DNA of 64,000 bases from NCBI RefSeq assembly GCF_004117055.1, contig NZ_CP026363.1:1403001-1467000 (forward strand), given 5' to 3'. Shown here piece after piece: positions 58,064-64,000 of the stretch (position 1 is its first letter; every line of letters starts with the position of its first letter). This stretch comes from Brevibacillus agri (GTDB lineage Bacteria; Bacillota; Bacilli; Brevibacillales; Brevibacillaceae). A program made the position numbers and the translations under genes. Under the pieces are notes generated by a model that was given only the letters and a program-made list of their open reading frames with translations, was not told the origin of the DNA and ran no database searches.

Positions 58064-59500
58064 ATGGAATGGAAGCCTGACAAACATGCGGGAGCCCCGG
58101 TGTATCAGCAAATTACGAAGAGACTGGAGCAGCAAATCGTTTCCGGCGAGCTGCCGCCCGGGGCGTCCCTGCCTCCCGAGCGGGTATTGGCGAGGCGATA
58201 CGGCGTCAATCGCGGGACGGTGTCGGCGGCCTATGAGGAGTTGCGCGCGATGGGGCTGCTGCAATCGTGGCAAGGGAGCGGGACATGGGTAAGCCGCCAT
58301 TTGTGGGGAGTCCGGCAGATGCCGAATTGGTACAAGTACACAAATGGCGGGGCGTTTTTGCCTGCCTATCCGCTGGCGAAGCGCATCCAGGAAGCGTGTC
58401 TGGACGAGGGGATTATCAATCTGGCAAAAGCAGAGTTGCACAGTTCGATGATCCCGTCGCTGTCCGCAGAAAAATTGGGTGGGCTACAGCACATGAACCT
58501 GGAGCTTGGATACGCCCAGCCAAAAGGCGACCCGGCGCTGCGCGAGGTGCTGGTGGCGCATTTGGCGGAGAACTACGGGATCGAGGCATCGAGCGAAGAG
58601 ATTTTGGTGACCTCGGGTGGGCAGCAGGCACTGCACCTGATTTCGCAATGCCTGCTGAATCCGGGAGATGCCATTGCCATGGAGGGGCCTTCTTACTCGT
58701 ATTCGCTTCCGCTGTTCAGCTCCGCGGGCTTGCGCCTGTATCGCCTGCCGCAAGATGAGCAGGGCATCATCACAGAGGCGGTTTCGGCGCTGCACCGCGA
58801 GCAGCGCATTCGTATGGTGTTTGTCAACCCGACCTATCACAATCCGACCGGGATCGTGATGAGCGAAGCCAGGAGAGCGCAGCTTCTGGCCGTATGCCAG
58901 GAGCAGCGGATTCCGCTGGTGGAGGACGACGCCTACGGGGCGCTTACGCTGGCGGGCCAACCCCGGCCTCCCAAGCCAATCAAGGCAATCGACCAGTCCG
59001 GCAACGTGCTGTATGTAAACAGTTTGTCGAAGACGATCGCGCCCGGGCTGCGCATCGGCTGGCTCGTCGGGCCGCGCTCTGTGGTAGAGCGGCTGGCCGA
59101 TGCCAAGCAGCAGATGGATTTCGGCACGAGCAGCATTTCCCAGCAGTTGGCGCGGCATTTTTTGCAGGAAGCATGCTGGCGCGGCCAGTTGCAAAAGCTA
59201 TCGGCCTACTTGCTGCAGCAGCAAAAAGCGATGCACACCGTACTCGAAACCGAAATCAAACAGTTTGCGGCATGGAACAGGCCAGGCGGGAGCTATCACA
59301 TCTGGTGCCGACTGCACGAACCGATCGAGGAAAAAGAGCTGCTGGATGCGGCGATCAGAGAAGGAGTCGTCTTTACACCGGGCGGCGTGTACGGCGCCGA
59401 GCCAGGCTGGCTGAGGCTGACCTATTCGTGGGAGGACGCGGAAAAGATCGAGGAAGGGATTCGCCGCCTGAAAAAAGTGCTGCAAACAAGCAGGCGTTAA
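58064..59500 (+). CDS. MocR/PdxR-type GntR-aminotransferase transcription regulator (478 aa)
   Basis: An N-terminal winged helix of the GntR family (residues about 10-80: PVYQQITKRLEQQIVSGELPPGASLPPERVLARRYGVNRGTVSAAYEEL), a linker, and a fold-type-I aminotransferase domain. The PLP lysine is K323 (VNSLSKTIAPGLRIGW) and the substrate loop is NPTYHNPTG. MocR proteins use PLP and an amino compound as effectors. ATG 58064 follows GGGGGAGGCGTAGGAGG; the GTG/ATG further upstream overlap the divergent promoter area. It is the likely regulator of the EamA gene. Confidence 0.9.
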   Translation: MEWKPDKHAGAPVYQQITKRLEQQIVSGELPPGASLPPERVLARRYGVNRGTVSAAYEELRAMGLLQSWQGSGTWVSRHLWGVRQMPNWYKYTNGGAFLPAYPLAKRIQEACLDEGIINLAKAELHSSMIPSLSAEKLGGLQHMNLELGYAQPKGDPALREVLVAHLAENYGIEASSEEILVTSGGQQALHLISQCLLNPGDAIAMEGPSYSYSLPLFSSAGLRLYRLPQDEQGIITEAVSALHREQRIRMVFVNPTYHNPTGIVMSEARRAQLLAVCQEQRIPLVEDDAYGALTLAGQPRPPKPIKAIDQSGNVLYVNSLSKTIAPGLRIGWLVGPRSVVERLADAKQQMDFGTSSISQQLARHFLQEACWRGQLQKLSAYLLQQQKAMHTVLETEIKQFAAWNRPGGSYHIWCRLHEPIEEKELLDAAIREGVVFTPGGVYGAEPGWLRLTYSWEDAEKIEEGIRRLKKVLQTSRR

Positions 59501-59559
59501 GGAGCGCTTCCCTGGACCATACTAGGAAAATCACACCGGTATGGAAAAGGGGGAGTTCC

Positions 59560-59771
59560 ATGGGATTTTCGCTCATCATCGGTTTTATCGAATCCTGACC
59601 TCGTATTATTTGGCGCTTCTGCTTTGGTAATCGGACTGATCCTGCGTTTCGCTACTATATCGCCTACCGCAATCGGCAACTGACCCGCGATGCGGCCTTC
59701 GCAAAAGGGGGAGGCTACGCGCTCATCATCTTGTCAGGGGTCGTGATTATCGCCCATATGATCGTTATTTG
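59560..59771 (+). pseudogene. Broken two-TM small membrane protein, candidate ger D subunit
   Basis: After a good AAAGGGGGAG SD, ATG 59560 reads MGFSLIIGFIES then a stop. Two frameshifts, near 59597 and 59645, join DLVLFGASALVIGLIL and RYYIAYRNRQLTRD with ALIILSGVVIIAHMIVI. The result would be a roughly 70-residue protein with two TM helices. Such proteins accompany germinant-receptor operons as D subunits, and the ger remnant lies convergent, overlapping by seven bases. Confidence 0.6.
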
Positions 59772-61338
59772 AATTGGCCGAAGCGGCGGAGGTACGTTTG
59801 CACATGTACGCGGATTTCCGCCTGCGCGAACAAGTCATCCCACTCGTCTTTGTGCGCTTTCCAGTAAGCGTACTGATGCCTGCGAAATTCTTCGCCAAAG
59901 CCGAAGATGTCGGTCGCGTATTTTTTTGCATCATGGCAATCAGATTTTCCGCCCGATGCTTGAGCGTGTGGTTAATTTGTTCTTCTTTCTTCCTGATTTT
60001 TCCAGAGTAGGGCGATGGTCGAAGCTGTTTTCGGCCACGTTGCCCTCGCCGCGAATCAACAGCGTAATTACCGGCTTCCCGTTTTCGACCGATGTTTTGA
60101 CGGTAGAGCGGGCGCCCTTTACTTCCATCGTAATGAAATGGGGCCTCTTGTCTTTGTCCAGTTGCTTGACGATCACTTCATCGCCTGCCAAAAACGTTCC
60201 GTTAATCCAGCGGAGCGTTTTTACTTCCTGATCGCTCAGCCAGCCGATGAGACGATCTCCTTTCAGGATCGCGCCCCCTGCACAGGGCTGACGATGCCTG
60301 CTTCTACGGCAGCTTGTCCGATGACGAGACCGCCGACGATGCCGATCGTCTGGCCCATGATCTTAGGCAAACGCAGCCCGGCTTCCCACAACATTTCCAA
60401 CGTTACCTCCATGAAGAATGCCTCCATAAGTGAAGGAAACGGCACTTCCGCTCTGGCGGAAGAGATGGTGAGCGCAAGCTGGGTCGGGATCATTCCCGGG
60501 TGGTAGGAAATAAGCGCAATGTACAAGGAAGGCAAAATGAGAGCGATACTGGCTCCGAAAATGCGGACGAGGCGGATGGCCGAGCCGATCATCCACCGTT
60601 CGTAATAATCGTCGGGCACCTGAAACAGCATCGAAAATGTGACAGGGACGATCAGCACAAACGGGGTGCCGTCTACCATGATGGCAATGCGCCCCTCCAG
60701 CAGCATGTGCAAGACTCGCGCCGGATTCTACGAGTATTGCGTCTGCGGAAAAGGAGTGTACCAGCTATCCTCAATCCACTGCTCCACTGTTCCGCTGTCC
60801 AGCACCCCGTCGATCTCCATGGTCGAGAGACGGGTTTTCACTTCATCGAGAATGACCGGGTTGACGATGCCGTTTATGTACAGGAGCGCGACTTTTGTTT
60901 TCGTTCGCCTGCCGATTTGCCGAATGTCCACTTTCAGTTCCGGGTATCTGCGCCGGACGAGCGAAAGGTTGGTGCTCAACGATTCCACGAATGCGTCACG
61001 AGGGCCACGGAGCGTACTTTCATTTTCCAACTCTTGCACGCTGCGCTGCTCCATCCCGGTTCCGCTTGCCCGATACCATTTTTGATCTGCACGACTGTAG
61101 ATCGCGACATTGCCGTATAAAACCGCTTCTATGGCCTCCTGGGCTGTTTCCAAAGAGCGAAAAGGAAACGGGCAATCCGGAACCGCCAGTTTTTCCACAA
61201 TTTTATCCTGAATATAGTTGCTATCGACCAAGCACTCTAAAAAAATAAGCTGTAGTCATTTTCCCCGCACTGTAGCTGCCGCTTTACATAATCAAAGCTG
61301 CCATTCATTTTCTCTGTGATTTCTTGTTCCCAATTCAA
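59765..61338 (-). pseudogene. Remnant of a gerA-(gerB)-gerC germinant receptor operon, collapsed by deletion
   Basis: Starts at TTG 61338 with an AGGAGG SD (LNWEQEITEKMNGSFDYVKR). An A-run of seven (61239-61245; T on the coding strand) is one base short and shifts the frame. The GerA frame resumes as CLVDSNYIQDKIVEKL. An in-frame TAG at 60728-60730 follows QTQYS, where E is expected. GerA continues to [12 protein letters not shown] at about 60285. It then joins a GerC middle part ([25 protein letters not shown]), and two further homopolymer shifts (near 60000 and 59928) precede DIFGFGEEFRRHQYAYW and the true end at 59765. All of gerB is gone. Confidence 0.85.
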
Positions 61339-61437
61339 AGCAAAACCTCCTGAAAAGGAATACGAGTAGTGTTTTAACAAGCGTCCAAATATATGCAGGA
61401 GAAGAAAAAAGACGCAAGCAGAAATGAACCGCAGCCA

Positions 61438-61465
61438 TTGCAAAAGGCCACGATCGGAGTATAAT
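61438..61465 (+). promoter_or_regulatory. Promoter of mntH
   Basis: TTGCAA (61438-61443), 16 bases, TATAAT (61460-61465). A second TATAAT at 61472 lacks a good -35. Confidence 0.6.
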
Positions 61466-61475
61466 GAGAAATATA

Positions 61476-61490
61476 ATTTGCTAGGTAAAT
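61476..61490. promoter_or_regulatory. MntR-like operator
   Basis: ATTTGC TAG GTAAAT is a 15-bp near-palindrome (one mismatched pair) just downstream of the mntH -10, where binding would block transcription. The arms resemble the TTTGC...GCAAA-like halves of manganese-responsive MntR boxes, and the gene is the classical MntR target. Confidence 0.6.
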
Positions 61491-61583
61491 ATTTGCGTCG
61501 AAGGCTCGTGCCTATATTTTTTTGTCGAAAAGTTGCCTTCGGGCAAAAAAAGTGACTTGATGCACAAATTGGGGTGAGGACAT

Positions 61584-62939
61584 ATGCTAACCAGATCAAA
61601 TTCGAGCGAAGCGGCCCAAAATCAGCAAGGCTGGAGAAATGAGGCTGCTGCGCCATCGCTGCCGGAGGTCCACCGCTCCATGAAAATCCCGGCCAAAGGC
61701 TCCTGGATTCGCAAGTTCCTTGCTTTTGCCGGCCCGGGCTATCTCGTGGCAGTCGGCTACATGGACCCGGGAAACTGGGCGACGGACATTGCAGGCGGCT
61801 CGCTTTTCGGCTATTCGCTGCTGTCGGTCATCCTGCTGTCCAACCTGATGGCGATCTTGCTGCAGGCATTGGCCGGCAAGTTGGGGATTGTGACCGGACG
61901 GGACTTGGCCCAGGCGTGCCGCGATCACTACAGCAAGCCTGTCGCCATGGGGCTGTGGGTGCTGTGCGAGCTTGCCATTGCGGCGTGCGACCTCGCGGAA
62001 GTCATCGGCGCCGCGATCGCGCTCAACCTGCTCTTCGGGATTCCGCTCGTGTACGGGGTGCTCATTACAGCTCTCGACGTGATGATCGTGCTGTTTTTGC
62101 AAAACAAAGGCTTTCGCTACATCGAATCGCTCGTAATCGCCCTGATTGTGACGATTGGCGCCTGCTTTGCGTTTGAGATGATTTGGTCGCAGCCGGATAT
62201 CGCAGGCATTTTCGGGGGCTTTATCCCGACGGCCGAGATTGTGAAAAATCCGGAGATGCTCTACATCGCCATCGGGATTTTGGGAGCGACGGTCATGCCG
62301 CACAACCTGTATCTGCACTCGTCCATCGTCCAGACGCGCCAGTACGAACAGACGACATTGGGGAAAAAAGAAGCGATCAAATACGCGACGCTCGATTCGA
62401 CGATTGCCCTTGTGTTCGCGATGGCGATTAACGCCGCGATTTTGATCTTGTCGTCCGCGACCTTTCACAAGGCAGGCATGACGGACGTGGCCGATATTGC
62501 CGATGCATACCATTTGCTGGCGCCGTTGCTCGGAACTACGCTCGGAAGCATTTTGTTCGGCGTCGCGCTGCTTGCGGCGGGCATGAACTCGACTTTGACC
62601 GGGACACTCGCCGGACAGATCGTCATGGAAGGTTTTTTGAACTTGCGGATTACGCCTTGGCTGCGCAGGCTGATTACCCGCCTGATCGCGATTGTGCCAG
62701 CCGTCATTGTCACCGCGCTGTACGGCGAGAGCGGGGCCACTGACTTGCTGATTTTGAGCCAGGTCATCCTCTCCTTGCAGTTGTCCTTCGCTGTTGTGCC
62801 GCTGGTCCAGTTCACTAGCGACAAGGCGAAGATGGGCGAGTTTGCCAACGCCGGATGGCTGAAATGGCTGGCCTGGATCGTGGCCACAGTCATCATGGGG
62901 CTGAACCTGTATTTGCTTTTTCAAACGTTTTTCGGATAA
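61584..62939 (+). CDS. mntH: NRAMP-family manganese/divalent metal transporter MntH
   Basis: A proton-coupled Mn2+/Fe2+ importer with 11 predicted TM helices, 451 residues. The metal-site motifs are DPGN (D61-N64, [15 protein letters not shown]) and M238-P-H-N ([13 protein letters not shown]). GGGGTGAGGAC precedes ATG 61584. A 45-residue cytoplasmic N-terminus is somewhat long. Monocistronic, with the MntR-like site upstream and a hairpin downstream. Confidence 0.95.
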   Translation: MLTRSNSSEAAQNQQGWRNEAAAPSLPEVHRSMKIPAKGSWIRKFLAFAGPGYLVAVGYMDPGNWATDIAGGSLFGYSLLSVILLSNLMAILLQALAGKLGIVTGRDLAQACRDHYSKPVAMGLWVLCELAIAACDLAEVIGAAIALNLLFGIPLVYGVLITALDVMIVLFLQNKGFRYIESLVIALIVTIGACFAFEMIWSQPDIAGIFGGFIPTAEIVKNPEMLYIAIGILGATVMPHNLYLHSSIVQTRQYEQTTLGKKEAIKYATLDSTIALVFAMAINAAILILSSATFHKAGMTDVADIADAYHLLAPLLGTTLGSILFGVALLAAGMNSTLTGTLAGQIVMEGFLNLRITPWLRRLITRLIAIVPAVIVTALYGESGATDLLILSQVILSLQLSFAVVPLVQFTSDKAKMGEFANAGWLKWLAWIVATVIMGLNLYLLFQTFFG

Positions 62940-62944
62940 ACAAC

Positions 62945-62981
62945 GGAAATCCTCTCTGTTTGCCAGGGGGGATTTTCCTTA
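62945..62981 (+). terminator. Terminator of mntH
   Basis: GGAAATCCTC pairs with GGGGATTTTCC-type sequence across a loop, then TTATTT. Confidence 0.65.
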
Positions 62982-62986
62982 TTTAC

Positions 62987-63011
62987 GCAACCTTTTCCCG
63001 GCTGGCTCGTA
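62987..63011 (+). promoter_or_regulatory. ECF-type (SigW-like) promoter of nfeD-floT
   Basis: GCAACC (62987-62992) with AAC at the right place, a CTTTT start to the 16-base spacer, and CGTA (63008-63011). It matches the SigW pattern TGAAAC-N16-CGTA. Bacillus yuaF-floT is a SigW target. Confidence 0.7.
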
Positions 63012-63049
63012 TGAAAAATAGAAGCATTTTTTGAAAGGAGTGACAGGAT

Positions 63050-63571
63050 ATGGACGTGCTTGAAACCGTCTACATGGTTTGCCTTGTGAGTGGCATTATT
63101 TATACCGTCATATCGCTTTTATTCGGCGATACGGTCTCGGATTGGCTCGACCAGCTTCATCTGCCGCTGTTTCAGCCAATCACTTTTGTAAGCGGCCTCA
63201 CCGCTTTTGGCGGCGCCGGGTATATTATGTCCCGGTTTACCTCCTTGTCTGATCTGGTCGTGTTTGCTTTGGCCGTGGTCATTGGGGCGGGGCTTGCGGT
63301 CTTCGCGTACTTCCTCTGGGTGAAGCCGATGAGCAAGGCGGAAAACTCGACGGGCTATTCGATGGCCCAGCTAGGCGGAAAGCTTGGCGAGGTAGGGACG
63401 ACGATTCCGGCAGAAGGCTTGGGCGAAGTGTTGCTGCCTATGATTAGCGGGACGACCTACCACATGGCAGCCAGTCTGGAAGGAAAAAGCATCCCGCAAG
63501 GAACCCGTGTCGTGGTGGTCGAAGTGCGCGACCATGTCCTGTACGTAATCCCTTTCTCTACTGACTCATAA
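63050..63571 (+). CDS. NfeD-family membrane protein (YuaF-like, 173 aa)
   Basis: Three TM helices (about 5-25, 45-62, 66-92) and a C-terminal OB-fold-like beta domain (GEVGTTIPAEGLGEVLLPMISGTTYHMAASLEGKSIPQGTRVVVVEVRDHVLYVIPF). This is the short NfeD form. It stands directly before floT, the usual pairing in which NfeD and flotillin share membrane microdomains. GAAAGGAGTG precedes ATG 63050. Confidence 0.88.
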   Translation: MDVLETVYMVCLVSGIIYTVISLLFGDTVSDWLDQLHLPLFQPITFVSGLTAFGGAGYIMSRFTSLSDLVVFALAVVIGAGLAVFAYFLWVKPMSKAENSTGYSMAQLGGKLGEVGTTIPAEGLGEVLLPMISGTTYHMAASLEGKSIPQGTRVVVVEVRDHVLYVIPFSTDS

Positions 63572-63588
63572 AAAGGAGCTGAGCGAAC

Positions 63589-64000
63589 ATGTTTGAACCT
63601 GGCATTTTGACAACGGTCGGTGTCGTCGTCGCAGTCTTTCTCGTGTTAGGTATCGCGTTTTGGGCGCGGTATAAAACGGTTGGCGCCGATGAAGCCATGA
63701 TCGTGACGGGAAGCTACCTGGGCACGAAAAACGTGCTGAGCGACGAATCCGGCCGCAAGATGAAGATCGTCCGCGGGGGCGGCGCGTTTATTCTTCCGAT
63801 TTTTCAACAGGCCAATTTTTTGAGTCTTCTGTCTCATAAGCTCGATGTGTCCACTCCGGAGGTTTACACCGAGCAGGGCGTACCCGTCATGGCGGACGGC
63901 GTGGCGATCATCAAGGTAGGCGGCTCCATTGAGGATATTGCCACAGCAGCCGAGCAGTTCATGGGCAAATCAGACGAAGCGCTCCGCGCAGAGGCGCAGG
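63589..64000 (+). CDS. floT: Flotillin FloT (partial, 5' end)
   Basis: The frame opens at ATG 63589 after AAAAGGAGC and runs off the right edge. It starts MFEPGILTTVGVVVAVFLVLGIAFWARYK, the membrane-inserting segment, then the PHB/SPFH domain VGADEAMIVTGSYLG and GGGAFILPIFQQANFLSLLSHKLDVSTPEVYTEQGVPVMADGVAIIKVGG. A scaffold protein of functional membrane microdomains. 17 bases after nfeD, so it is in the same operon. Confidence 0.95.
   Translation, partial: MFEPGILTTVGVVVAVFLVLGIAFWARYKTVGADEAMIVTGSYLGTKNVLSDESGRKMKIVRGGGAFILPIFQQANFLSLLSHKLDVSTPEVYTEQGVPVMADGVAIIKVGGSIEDIATAAEQFMGKSDEALRAEAQ

Overview
The window looks like chromosome from a Brevibacillus-type member of the Paenibacillaceae (spore-forming Firmicutes). 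The evidence is moderately high GC, strong Shine-Dalgarno sites, GTG and TTG starts, several spore germinant-receptor (ger) loci, an SLH-domain protein, S-box control of methionine salvage, and gene sets shared with Bacillus subtilis (fadNAE, yusI/gcvH, sufCDSUB, mtn, bmrCD, sppA-RDD, nfeD-floT). No rRNA, tRNA, CRISPR array or prophage was seen.

Layout. 0-9 kb: the end of an ABC exporter operon, an SLH protein, and the beta-oxidation operon fadN-fadA-fadE behind a FadR-like operator. 9-14.4 kb: two divergent ger loci. The minus-strand one is a wrecked gerB/gerC fusion. The plus-strand gerA-gerB-gerC operon has a frameshift in gerA and a doubtful gerC start. 14.4-22.3 kb: methionine salvage in two divergent arms, mtnW-X-B-D (minus) and mtnK-A (plus). 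Each arm has its own SAM-I riboswitch, and an ECF sigma/anti-sigma pair lies between them. 22.4-28.7 kb: an acetyltransferase, the BmrCD-type heterodimeric ABC exporter with a structured leader, and an MFS transporter. 28.7-36.7 kb: a CAP protein, RDD protein plus SppA, an orphan amino-acid ABC ATPase, a polysaccharide deacetylase, a DUF2797 protein, a YusI-like protein, an aminotransferase and gcvH. 37-44 kb: a chemoreceptor, a VOC protein, an SCP2-like protein, an M20 peptidase, and pckA with a CcpN-like site over its promoter.

44.4-49.7 kb is the SUF iron-sulfur operon sufC-D-S-U-B. After it, about 49.9-53.8 kb is an AT-rich accessory island: a 56-aa AbrB-like gene, a small membrane protein divergent from a 351-aa secreted protein of unknown function, an insertion sequence with 13-bp inverted repeats, and a membrane-anchored protein that shares a short motif with the secreted one. 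This is the most likely place for undescribed biology. 54-61.4 kb: a globin-coupled sensor, a SUFU-like protein behind a structured leader, a NUDIX hydrolase, a divergent EamA transporter/MocR regulator pair, and a third, heavily decayed ger locus (gerA fused to gerC by deletion, beside a broken two-TM gene). 61.5-64 kb: mntH with an MntR-like operator, then nfeD-floT behind an ECF-type promoter; floT runs off the edge.

The genes mostly serve fatty-acid use and gluconeogenesis (fad, pckA), sulfur economy (mtn, suf), envelope upkeep (SLH, CAP, SppA, ECF sigma, flotillin) and sporulation/germination. All three ger loci carry damage, which suggests germinant-receptor turnover in this lineage.
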